Part shown: positions 11,302 to 25,100 of the stretch, in pieces
How the letters are laid out: each line of letters opens with the position of its first letter
Numbering within the stretch: position 1 is the stretch's first letter
Assembly (NCBI GenBank): GCA_951812925.1
Contig: OX638371.1
Location: 85,197,697 to 85,261,696, forward strand
Length of the DNA: 64,000 bases
Direction: 5' to 3'
From: Calliopum simillimum
Lineage: Eukaryota; Arthropoda; Insecta; Diptera; Lauxaniidae
Position numbers and translations under genes: made by a program
Notes under the pieces: generated by a model
What the model was told of the DNA's origin: nothing
Databases searched by the model: none
Seen by the model: the letters and a program-made list of their open reading frames with translations, nothing else

Positions 11302-11966
11302 CGGGGGGTACTTTTTATGTTTCGGGAACTGGTTGCACTAATGTCAATAGCTAAAATCTGGTAACACCATAATAAAGTTTGAAATTTTTAAGCATAAACG
11401 TACTCACAACGTTTTGATGTACAAGTGCTATTTGTTTTGTTTACAGTGAGTTAAGAAAATCAATTTGGCCAAAAAATGGAAATTTCAAGAGGAGGTTTTC
11501 GTTGGATTATTTTTCACAACTTTCGGCGTGGATTATCTCAACAAGAATGTGTCGATGAACTCAGTCCTTTGTATGGGGATAAAGCACCATAAAAATCCAC
11601 AGTATATCGCTGGTTTAGTGAATTCAATCGTGGTCGTAGTTCGGTCACAGACGAATTCAGTGAAGGTCGTCCAAAATCGTTTGTTGTGCCACAAAACATC
11701 GATACTGTGCATGAACTGATAATGCAAGATCATCATGTGACATATTGTGAGATAGAGGCATCCTTGCACATTAGTTCCACTCCAAAGCATTCGATTTTGC
11801 ATGCACATAGTTAGTTGTAAAAAAAAATTTGTTCTCGTAGCACATGTACATCAAAACGTTGTGAGTACGTTTATGCTAAAAAATGTCAAACTTTATTATA
11901 GTATTGCCAGATTTTAGCTATTGACATTAGTGTTGCCAGTTCCCGAAATATAAAAAGTACCCTACG
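11302..11966 (+). mobile_element. mariner deletion derivative (long-terminal type), copy 1
   Basis: TA-flanked element of 665 bp. Its terminal and subterminal sequences (GTACTTTTTATGTTTCGGGA, GTCAATAGCTAAAATCTGG, CAAGTGCTATTTGTTTTG) are partly mirrored at the other end. Plus-strand fragments of a mariner N-terminus are readable (FSEFNRGRSSVTDEF, VVPQNIDTVHELIMQDHH) but frame-shifted and with stops. The whole catalytic domain is absent. Confidence 0.85.
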
Positions 11967-13032
11967 TATAAGCCGATGGAACTTGTTTTCCCCCCAATTT
12001 CTGAAACTTATTCTACTAACAAACTACTAAATGATTATTTAAAACATAGAATCCGTTTTATGAAGACAGGCATAAGCTTACTTTTTTGACTAACTATCAA
12101 TTTTAAGCAGTCAGAACTCTCTTTTTAAAAGTTAACCAAAACTTGGTAAGCTAAGAAAAATGTATTTTCATCCGTTAAAAACTAGTAAAGGTGTGAACTG
12201 CTTCTGTATAATTGTGAAATTTGGTTGCATTACCTCAAAAAACGCGTGCACTATATCGATGGCTTATATTCAATGGCTTTTGACTGCAAAAACACAACTT
12301 TTCAGGAGAGCAAAAAAAAAAGAAAACCGTTTAAATTGCTTATTTTTATAGCACTAAGCAATCGAAATATTACAATAGCTGTGCACGGTTTTCCGGAATG
12401 GGGTTTAATACTTAAACTTAAATTGATAGTTGGCGGAAAATCCTTATTTCTTTTTTTATACAATACCTTATGGTGTGTTAGCAACAAAATTCAATGGCTC
12501 ATTTTTACACACTCTGTTTTTAATATGTCTATAACTACGGGCCAATAACTTTTGAAATCGCGAGCTTTTTCATCAAAAATACATTTTAACGACGATTATA
12601 AATAAGTAGAATGTATTGAATATAAGCCGTCGATATACCACGGAAGGACTTACTGTCAATAATCGCGAGGTCCCCTTCAAAAGCGCGGGGCCTTTTTTAA
12701 AACGAAAGGCGGTATATTATATTAAAAAAGTGTAGTTTAAGTATGTATTAAGAAAAAGTTTTAATTACCTTGAAATAATTTTAATTTACTCCACTAGATG
12801 GAATATATCGCTTGCCGTTTTTTGGAATCCACATTCATTTTATTGTGTATAAACCTTATTTTGTAAACTTCGTGTTATGTATGTAGCGTTAAATATTAAT
12901 AATAATAATAATACTTAATTAAATTTAATTGTTTATTTAAAATGTGTATCATTATCAGATAATTCTTCCTTCTTAAATAGGTAGTATCTTATTTACCCCC
13001 AAATAATAATAAAAAAAATATATAAAAACTTT
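11967..13032 (-). other. lqf 3' flank / 3' UTR region
   Basis: Minus-strand AATAAA signals at 12932-12937 and 12838-12843 lie 100-200 bp beyond the NPFLS stop, so one mRNA 3' end may fall here. The rest, 11967-12800, is AT-rich, with a few spurious open frames and no recognised gene. Confidence 0.4.
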
Positions 13033-13101
13033 TTACGATAAAAATGGATTTGATGCTGCTGCTTCCGGTTTAATCCAAGGCATATTATTGTTGTTGTTGT
13101 T
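13033..13101 (-). CDS. lqf: lqf terminal coding exon (NPFLS stop)
   Basis: Acceptor TTGCAG|AACAAC. Encodes NNNNNNMPWIKPEAAASNPF, then LS and TAA at 13033-13035. A C-terminal NPF is the standard epsin ending. Phase 0 joins to exon 7 or to the cassette exon. Confidence 0.9.
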   Translation of the reverse strand, partial: NNNNNNMPWIKPEAAASNPFLS

Positions 13102-16100
13102 CTGCAATAAAAACAAAATACAAATTTTATTACAAAAAATGTATAGTATTTGTTAAACCATTAAGCATGCTAATCAATGGATAAGTATAATACAAATATT
13201 AGTTTTGGGGAGGGGTGGTTCATCAAAACTAAACTAAACAAAAAATAAATAAAAAGATATTTTTAATAAAATTTTAGTAAGGGATCATCTTTGCGTTCAA
13301 CATTAGTAATGCATGCATTCTAATACAATTTGACTAATTTGTTAATACTACACTTTTGTTAAGGTTTTCATTCAAATATTTTTACCGATTATTTAAGCGT
13401 CCAAGCCTCCATTGTTGGCTACAAGATAGATATAAAATTTCAGAAAAAAAGGAAAGTAGTAAAGCAGTAGTTCTTTAGAATATGTATGTACTTTTTTTAA
13501 AACAAAATGCAGTTAATAAATACATAAGTATGTAAGTTTAGCAGCGCAGCAGTCGATACCAACAACAATGGTTTTTCCTTTTCATATTCTAATCTTAGTG
13601 GGTTCAAAATGGACACATCTATGATTTCAAGTTATACTTAAGAATACGCATTGGATAAAATATGAAAGTTTGTATGAAAAATGTTTTTGTACATGTTTTC
13701 GTTAATTCCTAGTGGTGTTCAATCTTTTTTTTTTTCATACAAGTGAGTGTTCTTTCAGTGGTTCAGTGAATACATTTATTGAAACTTTGCCAATTTGACC
13801 GAAAGATTATCAGCAATGCTTACTTTAGCTTTAGAAAATTAATTAAACATTTTTTACTGTATATAGTTCAAATTTTTAGAGGCACCAAATTCTGAAATAG
13901 AATAACGCCTCAAGTTTTTACATAAAATAAATTTTTTTAAACTTTTTCCATAATCAAGAGGCGTCATTTTATTTAGAAACCAATTTTACACAAAACAAGC
14001 AAGCTATTGAGACTGTAATTATAAATTCAATTACGTAGGGCACTATTTATATTTCGGAAACTGGCAACACTAATGTCAATAGCTAAAATCTGGCAACATC
14101 ATAATAAAGTTTGACATTTTTTAGCATAAACGTACTCACAACGTTTTGATGTACAAGTGCTATTTGTTTTGTTTTCAGTGAGTTAAGAAAATTAATTTGG
14201 CCAAAGAATTGAAATTTCAAGAGAAGGTTTTCGTTGGAATATTTTTCACAACTTTCGACGTGCACGAATGTGTCGATGAACTCAGTTCTTTGTATGGCGG
14301 TAAAGCACCATCAAAAACCACAGTATATGGCGGGTATAGTGAATTCAATCGTGGTCGTAGTTCGGTCGCCGACGAGTTCCGTGAAGGTCGTTCAAAATCG
14401 GTTGTTGTGCCACAAAACATCGATACTGTGCATGAACTGATAATGCAAGATCATCATGCGAGAAATTGTAAGATAGGGGCATCCTAGCACATTAGTTCCA
14501 CTTCAATACATTCGATTTTGCATGAACACTTAGTTGTAAAAAACGTTTGTTCTCGTTGGAAACCCCATAATCTATAAATCGCTTAAATTATCAATGGAAA
14601 ATTTGATTTTCTTAACTCACTGTATACAAAACAAACAGCAAAAGTTGTGAGTAGGTTTATGCTAAAAAATGTCAAACTTTATTATGGTGTTGCCAGATTT
14701 TAGCTATTGACATTAGTGCTGACAGTTCCCGAAACATAAAGTGCCCCTCGTATTACATTTTTTTTTTTTTTTTTGCAAGAAATTATCTCTAAAATCGCAT
14801 TTTTTGCATTGTGTGAATAATATCGAACTGAAAATTGGGCTAAAATGATTACTGCAGATCTTGAAGCATCTGAAAAAAGCATAACCAAGTTTCAAAAGAT
14901 TCTAATGTTTATAAGTACTTCTGATATGAAACAAATATATCAAAAGTTTGACTCAACGTTATCGCGATTTAATAAATTACTTTCACAACAAATGATGATA
15001 ATACAACAATTTTAATGTGTTTATTTCAAAAATAACATTTAATTTACAATTAGGTGAAAACTTAAATAATGCCTAGCGTAAAAAAAAATTACCTCACCCA
15101 TCTGATTTCGCTGAAATTTGGTACATGGTCTCGTTTCATGGCAAAGCTGATAAAAACGGCAAAAAAATCTTGCTTTTTTTCTGGAATTTAGAGGTGTGCA
15201 AAAGTGGAAATATCGGTTAGTTGTGACAAACACTCGTTCACATTATTGTCCATAACTAGAACACTTTTAAACTGATTTTCATGTTCATTTATCATTCCAT
15301 TTTTCTAACGGTATTAAATCAGGCTACGCTTATAGCCTGATTCAATTCCTTTCCAAAAATGGTCCGAACATGAAAATCGGTTAAGAAATTGTCACACTTT
15401 AACGATTTTTGCACTTTTTGTACTTCTCTAAAATCCACAAAAAAAAATACCAACATTTTTTTTTTTTTTTTTTTGCAGTTTATAGCAGTTTTGGCATAAA
15501 ACAAAACCAGGAACCAAATTTCACCGAAATCGGAGGGTGTGAGGTCAATTCTTGTTACGCTAGGCATAGAATGGCCGAAAAATGTTTTTCAAATAAAAAA
15601 GTCGTTATATTGCAATTTAATGAAAATGAGTGTAACAAAACTAAATCTAAATTTGAAATAAATAAAATAAAACTCATCAAAAACAAGACATCAACAATAA
15701 TACGACATTTTATGTAAAAATGGAAAAAATATCAAAATAACAAAACTTTACAAAAATTTTTAGAGATTTGGGATATTTTACGAGTCAAGCCATCAAAATG
15801 TTACTTGTCTTTTATATGTTTGCGCGCATGCCAATGTCGTACTCACTTCCATTTTACAATTAACTGCAGTTGAATTAGCAAGTGTAGCTGTATCATAAAA
15901 ACCATAATTAAATAACGAGCCTCCACCGTTAATGCCATTTTGAGGAGCAGAAATTGTTACACCAGGCGTAGAAGCCAAAGAAGCTGATAGTTCATTACTA
16001 TAAGTGTTAAAACCTAAGTTCATGTTTCTATTGTTCTTATTATTGATTGTTGTTGTCATAAAATTAATATTTGAAGTAGAAGCAGAATACGGATTTGTAG

Positions 16101-19100
16101 AATATTCAGATTGCATTAAATTAGAATTCATTGTCATAGCATTGCTAATATTATCATGACTGTTGAATTTTCGTTGTTGTATATAGAAGTTATTTAAATC
16201 ATTGAAATCGCTATTGGCATTAATACTGCGATTTAAGATGCTACTGTTTGTATCGAAAACATCATATTTATTGTTAGCATCTCTGTTGTAGTTGTTGACA
16301 TTATTATTATTGTTAATTAAAATATTGTTGTTGGTAGTTTTAAGCTGTTTGTTGGTATATTCAATTGTTATTTGATCAGAATCATAATCAATTAGAAAAT
16401 CTTCTTTTGCTTTCTATCGTATCATGCACAAATGCATACAATTTTTTTCAACAAAATTAAAAAGAAAAATTTATGTTAAAATACATTAAAAAAATAAAGT
16501 ATAAATAGAAAATAAATACAAAAATATTTGTGTAAACATCAGTTGCAATATTTATTGAAACTGAAAATGTATATATGTATATTAGAGCGCCCACAAGATG
16601 TATGAAATGTGCAAAGTTGTGAATTTGTTTGCTCCCCGTCCATTTCCTGAAATTAGAGGTCAAAAAAATAAGATCTCAAAAAAAAATTTGGAATCGATAG
16701 TGGAAAAAACCCAGCCGGTTTTCGATCAAAGGTCGAAAAATTGACTAAAAAAAGGGAAGTCGCTTTGACTGCCCGTTACTTTAAAACTTTTAATTTTTTC
16801 ATAATATTTTCAAGACAACTTTTGTAGAGCATGACTAGGTCAACATTATCTTCTTAGAAAGTTTTGGTCCAAAAATTAAACTTGTTGCTGTTTCGGTACA
16901 AAAATTTTAATTTTTTAGGAAAATTTTCATGTCTTTTTTGCTATAAATTGGTTTTTTGTAATTTTTAAAGGGCGCAATATTTGTTTTGGAATTCATATGT
17001 TATAGATAATTAAATGTTGTTTAATTTAAAAAAAAAAATATTTTAAAATATTAAGTTTTAAGGTATGGAGCCAGTCCCAAAGTTTGAAAAAAATTAAATA
17101 TTTTAATTTTTTTCTTTTAATTGCTGCTTTATTAGATGCAAGAAAAAGTACTGCTAGTTTTTATTTAATGCTTTTTATCTTCAAAATGAGCTATGAAATG
17201 GGCTTGTGCAATTTTTTTAAAAAAAGTTATGACCATTTTAAAATGACATCATGAAAGTTAAAAATAATGTGTGGATTTTCTCTAGCAATTGCCATATTAC
17301 TATATCTTTTATAATGTTATTTTAAAATGGTCATAACTTTTTAAAGAAAAATCATACAAGACTATTCTGCAACTCATTTTGAAGAAGAAGAACAGTACTA
17401 AATGACGCATTTAATAGAAAAGACCAAAACGATTTTGTGCGTGTTCTACACAACCTGCAAAATCGTGTTTTTCGAACATTAGGGGTGAGATATCTCACAA
17501 ACCATAAGTGATACAGCAATTTCGCGTTCAATTTCGAATTCAGCATTAATAACTACATCTAAAATGACTATTTTTATTTTGATTTGTAGTCGTTTTTTTA
17601 AAATACCGTTTTTCGACCTCATTTTAAAAACCATGCCATGAACCGATTTTGAAAACTTTTTTTCTTATTCAGTAAATGCTCAGGTGCAATTTCACAGCTT
17701 TATGCAGTTCTCGACAACTTGATTGAAATTTTTTCCTGAACTGCGTGCACGAATTTGGAAATTTTCGATTATCTCTACTGGAACAGCCCAAAAACGCACT
17801 AAAACGAAAATAAATGCTATTTTCGTTTTTAGCAATCCCAAATTAGTTTAAGAAATATGACTACTGAAATGGTTTCTTACCAGATTAAAAATTAAGAAGA
17901 AAAAATAAAAAAAAAAATTTTTTTTTTTAAATTTGAAATGGGCTCCATTTCTTAAAAACTAAAATTTTTTAGTAATTTTTCTTTTAAATTAATCAACGTT
18001 TAATTCCCTACAATATAGAGATTCCAGAACAAATATTCCACCCTTTAAAAATTACAAAAAACCAATTTATAGAAAAAAAGTCATGAAAATTTTCTTAAAA
18101 AATTTAAGTTTTTGTACCGAAACAACAACAAATTTAATTTTTGGACCAAAATTTTTTAAGAAGATAATGTAGACCAAATCATGCTCTACAAAAATTGTCT
18201 TGAAAATATTATGAAAAAATGAACAGTTTTGAAGTAACGGGCAGTCAAAGCGACTTGCCTTTTTTTAGTCAATTTTTCGACCTTTGATCGAAAACCGGCT
18301 GGGTTTTTTCCACTACCGATTCCAAATTTTTTTTTTAGATCTTATTTTTTTGACCTCTAATTTCAGGAAATGAACGGGGAGCAAACAAAATCAGAATTTC
18401 GCACATATGGGCGCTCTAATGTATATACTTTTTATTAGGTGAAATTCCATTATTTTTACTAGTCCAATGTAAAAAAAAAAAATAAAAAAATAAATAGGTA
18501 CACGTAGTCCCCTAAAACATTAAAAAAAATATATGTTATATAGTTAAACCTAAAAGGTGGGCATCATGATACAAAACACCATTTTTTCTACCGCAAAAAC
18601 TAAATTTCTGTATCAAAATCCTAATAAAAGGCAGGCTTAAGGTTAGGAATATTAGATCGCCACCAATATTACGACCACTATATATGATATTTATTAAGAA
18701 CCCTATAAAAATAGAGCGGATTGAGGCAAGGCGTGTTGCAACCCCCATACAAAAAAATTCTGAACATCAATAATTCTGCACCTTTTGTTATAATGATAAT
18801 TGAAATATGGATGTACATAGTTTCTACTTAAAGACATGCAGAAAATGGGGGATTAAACCAGGGGCCTTGTACCCCCATACAAAATAAAACCCTTAATCAT
18901 CGCGCCACCTAAAGGAATGGGCAAAACAACGTTTGCGGGGCCATCTGGTAAATATATAAACATGTATGTTGGACCAAATATGTGGCCAAGCATTTGGTCC
19001 TGCCACACTTCAGTGCACATGTACTACATATTCGTTCATACTCTACATACAGCGTACAATTACACAGGCCGACAAAAATTATACCCAGAAACCAGATTAT

Positions 19101-22100
19101 ATATTTCCGTAGGTTTTCGATGCGCTGATTCCGAATCTGGTCGCAGAATTGCTCCATCACGTCAGGTTTTTGAGATATCCTAACCTAAAAGTGCCAAAAA
19201 TGACGATTTTTCTCAATTTTGAGGTTAAATAGCTCTAAGGATTTGATTTTTCTTGGAAAACTATGAACGATATTTTAAAGTACTAGTCTTCCTCTTTCAA
19301 ATGCCGTTGAGTTTGTTTGAATATCTTTTTTTTTCTCTCAGATATGGCATTTTGAAGAATGCATATAAGAGGATTTGTGTCTGTCTATATCTGTGTCTGT
19401 CTGTGTCCTCTTATATGCATTCTTCAAAATGCCATATCTGAGAGAAAAAAAAAGATATTCAAACAGACTCAACGGCATTTGAAAGAGGAAGACTAGTACT
19501 TTAAAATATCGTTCATAGTTTTCCAAGAAAAATAAAATCCTTAGAGCTATTTAACCTCAAAATTGAGAAAAATCGTCATTTTTGGCACTTTTAGGTTAGG
19601 ATATCTCAAAAACCTGACGTGATGGAGCAATTCTGCGACCAGATTCGGAATCAGCGCATCGAAAACCTACGGAAATATATAGTCCGGTTTCTGGGTATGT
19701 ACTTTGATCAAATTTTGTCGGCCTGTGTTATTTTTGACTGCGGCACTCATTCATACCTGCTACGCAGTGTGCATGACACTGCAGTATTTCATTTGCGAGT
19801 GAATGTTACAAATAGCGAATAGATGCATTCATGCAGGTGATTAGTGACCATAGTGCAACCCGTTAACAAACTAACTTATTTTTTTAAAAATACACATGCC
19901 TGAAGTTCAATTTATAAACAAACCCCTATATAAACTGATGTGGGTGCTCATAGTGATTTCAGAAAAATACACCTTAAAAACAGCTTAAGTCGATCTTTCA
20001 TCGAAGATTTTACTGCTCTAAATCAACTAAATCTATTTGCAAAACTTGAAAGCAAATATTTTTTAAATGATTTTTCACAAATTAAAATGATTTTTAATTT
20101 TGCTTTTTTCACAAATTAAAATGATTTTTAATTTTGCTTTTTAAGACTGCTATTAAAAAGCAAAATTAAAAATCATTTTAATTTGTGAAAAATCATTTAA
20201 TATTGAAAAGGTGAACCCGCATATTAATGTTAGAATTCTAACATTTACAATTATAACCTTGCGAGAGCAAGAATCTCACTAGCAGTGGACAAATAATCCA
20301 CAACAGTGGGATATTAATTGTGAATTGTGGAAGATAGCATGTCTCAAAACCAAATTTGAGAGTGCATTCAACATAATAAACAATTAAGAAAATATTTCTA
20401 ATGAACACAGCTGATAGCAACAAGTGTACTTACATAAATAACAACAACAACAGTGTTATTTATGTGAGGATCTTTGACGAGGTAGATCGTTCCGTAGTGG
20501 CCTAAGTGGTAGAGGCCTGCTGCACTCTTTCATTAGAATGCAGAAGGCTGCAGGTTCGATTCTAGTAAGAAGCAAAGATTAACTAAAATAGGTCTGATGA
20601 GGCTATGTACATGTATATATATGCAAATATATATATGTGTATGTGGTAATAGCCGAAACATATGTCACCAATTTTCAAGTTAATATTTGTAGCGTCGGTT
20701 GTTGTTCATTGCAAATTTGACTGTACAAGTTCGTATTAATGGCAAATATTTTTTGTTTGTAACTGAAATTTTCTTTCGAAATTCAATATTCTGCATTAAG
20801 GGTTATTAACAGCCATATTACCTATTATCATAGCCTATAGGAAAAATATTCTTTAAACCTGCCTACCAGTATTATAAAATACACTGTGTACACGAAACTT
20901 TGAATGATTGATATTTGAAAGCTTTAGTCTTATTTAGAAGTTTTCTGATTTAATTAAGCTTTACTGCCACCATTAAGAAACTGTCAATAAACTTTAGTTT
21001 TAATAATTTACCTGAGGTGGAGCTGTTACATTGTTAACTGGTGCCCAAGGATCTTGATTGATAGTCATAGTAAAAGGCTGCTGTTGTTTTAACTGATTGA
21101 TGGACGGTACCTATACAAATATGATAAATTAAAATCGTTATTGATAATATTTTTCGCACGGCTCTTTTTACTTACTGCTGGTTGTTGTTGTTGGAATAGA
21201 TTTGTTTTTGGTGGAATAACTGTATCGCTGAATGGATTGTATGCTGCATTGCCAACAGTAGATTGGGGCACAACTGGTTTAATTAAATTATCCAAGTTAA
21301 CTAGCGATGAATTTTCGCCTAAGAATGCTTGAGGATTTTTCAGTGGTTTTTTCGTTGTACCAGTTGATGAGCTTAGTGATAATGACAATGGGTCCATTTC
21401 TTCAAGTAATGATGCGGAAACTTTAAAAAAGCAAACAAATTAATAATTTTATAACAAAATAATTTCAATAATTTTCTTGAATACCATTGTTATTGTTGGA
21501 GCCACTCATCATATCGTAATCTAGTAAATTACCAGTCTTAGTTCGATTCGTTATAATGTCAAATTCATCCATGTCAGGAGAAGTTTTCTAAAATTTTAAT
21601 TTTCATTAAAAAATTTATGTGAAAAAGTACTCATTAAATCAACTTTTAATGTCGATATTTACTTGAGTTACCGTTTTCCAAGGATCAACAGCGTTGGCTT
21701 TTGTGGCCCAAGGATCAGCAAGCGACGATAATTGCTGATCTGGAAGAATGGCAGCTGCTGACGTTACCTTTGCACTATCAGCCAGCCATGGGTCTAAAGT
21801 CGTATTATGTGCAGGCGGTGCAGCTAAAACTGGTGCAGTTGTAGTTTTTGTTATCCAAGGGTCAATGGTTCCAGTCGTATTGCCATTAATTGTACCATTT
21901 GAAAGTAAATTATTAGACTGTAACCAACCTTCATTGGACGAACCAGAGGCAACAGATGGTGATTGTGTACGCTGTGATATCCACGCATCATTACCGCCAC
22001 CACCACTACCAATAGCACCCAGTGGTGGAGCATTCATTTTCGGTTGCCATGGATCGATTGGAGGTGAAGACGTGCCTGACCATGGATCAGAAAGCTGAAT

Positions 22101-25100
22101 GAAAAAATAGGGGAAATTTTAACAATAAACAAGTTCGAAAAAAAATAAATTCATTGGACGACGTTCGAATTTAAAAATAAGTGCTTCAACCAACCTGACT
22201 TGCAGCTCTGGCTGGCGTTCCCCAAGGTTCTGTAGAGCCGCCAGCGGCTCCCAGTGGCGAACTAGATATGCTTGTTGCGCCCAAAGAAATGTCCAGCAAA
22301 TCTAATAAATGGCTTTGGGGCTCTTCCTTTTTCGGTTGTACCCTAAAATTTCGTTCCCTTACATTAAAACAAATAGTGTAACATAATGGCTGACATTTGC
22401 AAAACTTACTTGAAGTCTTGTTCACTTTGACTTAAAGCCAATTGCAGGCGTACATCATCGCTTCGCCGTTTGGCTTCTTCCTGCTCTGCCTCTTCACGTG
22501 ACATAGCCATGGCCAATTGTAATTGCAATTCTTCCTCACCGGCTGTTTGAGGGCGTACCATTTCCAATTCCGATACTGGTTTAGGTTCCTCCTGCCAACC
22601 AGGTGGAGCGTCTCGATGCGTTGGACCCTCAATGTATCCATCACTACCAAAGCCACTGGCATGCTGAGCAAAGCGTTCTTTAGCGTTCAATGCTTTAACG
22701 CGTTCATTCTTAAGTCGTTCATCATCTTTAAGTAAATTAACCAATTGTTTTGCTTTCTCACGCACGTGATGACCCTGGTCTTTGTCCTCCTCAAAGTAGA
22801 CGAATTCACGCAACGTTTGTACTGCAAAGATATTTTCTTTGCATTGTTGAGCAACCTTTTCGGTACCGGTTTTAATTAAATATTCCAATAATATTAGTGC
22901 TTTATAAACATGACGCCAATTTTTTCCATGATCATTAAGTCGCTTCCATATCATTTGCATTATTTCGGAAAAGGCGACAACATTGTATGTAAGATCGGCA
23001 ATTTCTGCCATAATAGTTGCCGAGGGACCCCATGGATCATTTGAGGTTGCCTCGCGTACTTTGACCTTAAAAAATAAATAAGAAAAATGTTTATTTTCTT
23101 AATGAATTAAAGACATCAAGTATACCTCAAAACTTAGCCCAACAAACAAAAACGTTTGGAAAATAACTTATTATACGCTTATTGAAGTAAACATTTCGTT
23201 TGGAAATTAATTTGCAAAATTTTTGGAAATGTTTGGAAATTACTAAAACTTTTGGAAACTAACATTTTCTAATTATTGACTTTAATCTTGCAAATCAATT
23301 GTAAAAATTCTAAAAAAAACAACATTTTCCAAACATTTGAAAATTGGTTATGGAAACATTTGGAAATCAACTTTTTCCAAGCGTTAAGTTGAAAAGGTTA
23401 TAAAATTGTTTGTTGGGAACATGTAAAAGCAAATTGCAGAATTTCGTGCATCGAAATCCTTTATACACGAATATTGCTATTTTAAGATTTTTTGCAAGCA
23501 AATTTTTTATGAATAAGAGAAAATATTTCGAATATTTTTGTATAGAGTCCAACATTTAATTGAAGGCATTAAATGATTTTTAAAGCACCATCTGGTGAAA
23601 TATTGTTTTTTTTTTAACAACGATCGCACGATCATATCATATTAGGTTAGGCATGCGCTTATTTTACGATTTTCTGATTTTCGTTCATGCCGCCCCCGAA
23701 ATCCTTCTAATGGTCATAAAAACAAATACTATGAAGTTTCACGGCGATCGGATAACGATAACCCGGCCCGCAAGAGAGGTCAAGGTCAAGTTGAGGTTTC
23801 AGGCAAAACATAATGAAAATTTTTTTTAAACTTAATTAAATTAGTCAAAGCATAACTTTATCTTATAGCAAATTTAAATACCTTTCCAACAAGCTATAAT
23901 TGTTTAAAATCGGGTAATAAATACGATATATTGTTGTATTTTCTAAAAGTTGTCTTATGTCGGATTTTTTAACACTCAACAAATTACTAATTATTGACTA
24001 GAAGGAAAATTGTTGGCGTTAGATGATTGATATAACTAGAACTATAATTTAATTTACTTCCCTAATCCATCGACTTTGGTGGATATATTTGACTCTAAGA
24101 ATTTTTAATGCATTTTAATATGGGAGTATGTTAGAAAACAAGGTTTTTGGGGTGACTTACGACCGGTCCAAAGTCACCCCCAAAAAATTTTGTGTTGTTA
24201 GGCAGGCTCGAAATAAACCCAAGCTCAGGTCAAATTGACGCCCAAGACACTTGGTATGGTGAACTGTAATGAAAATAAAGTCAAGTCTTTTGCCATACTG
24301 AAGTTATTTTTTCCTTTTTATCTTTGTAAAATAAATGGCTACCCAGAAAGGATATTTGCTATTATTTATTTAGCGAAATTTTGCAAAAATTAAGCCACCG
24401 AAGCCCTTTAACAAATGAGGCATTTTTAAAATTACCTACTAAGAATTTCTTTCGTTTTTTAAATATTTTCAATCAAGTATTTCTTGTTTTCTAATTTTTA
24501 ATCGATTTTTAACTTGTCTTTGTGGATTTTTTAAGTTTTGCATAGCTCTTAATATTAGTATTGCTATTTGATGTAACTTATATTTCAATAAGTAAAACAT
24601 ACCAAAGGCTCAAATCGCATTTATCAAAAATTTAAGTTTTTTTTTGAATCTCGTCCTTGAAAACATTCCATTGCCTAGGCCGATTGCCTGTATAAATATG
24701 CCAAAATGTTAAGAGAACTTAAGTTTCCAAAACCTGATACCCTGATTTTGCATTGTTTAAGGTATAGCATGTAAAATCAATGAATGAAATTTTTCGGTTA
24801 AAGTCACCACACTTTAACCCACTTACAAAAATATTATTTTAAAATATTTGTAATTACTTCGTAAAAATTTTATTTCATGACATTAAAGCTGAAACCCCCA
24901 CAAAAAATTTAGAGTAACAATACCAATAATTTTATTAAAATTGTTGAAATTATAAGCTCCTAAACTTGGAAATTCTGTTTTTTTGTATCAAAGTTATCCC
25001 TGCTTACGGTACTATTGTGTGCAAATAAAAGTTATTTTGGGCATTCATGTAAATACCTCGAAAACCTCGTAAACTCGTAATAGTTAGTTGTCAAAATTCA

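Noticed and set aside
12225..12548. 107-codon plus-strand frame
   Set aside because: AT-rich composition, no splice or start context, and no recognisable motif.
19253..19526. The same open frame on both strands
   Set aside because: A mirror artefact of the near-perfect hairpin.
21748..22098. 116-codon plus-strand frame
   Set aside because: Antisense shadow of the DPW-rich lqf exon 4.
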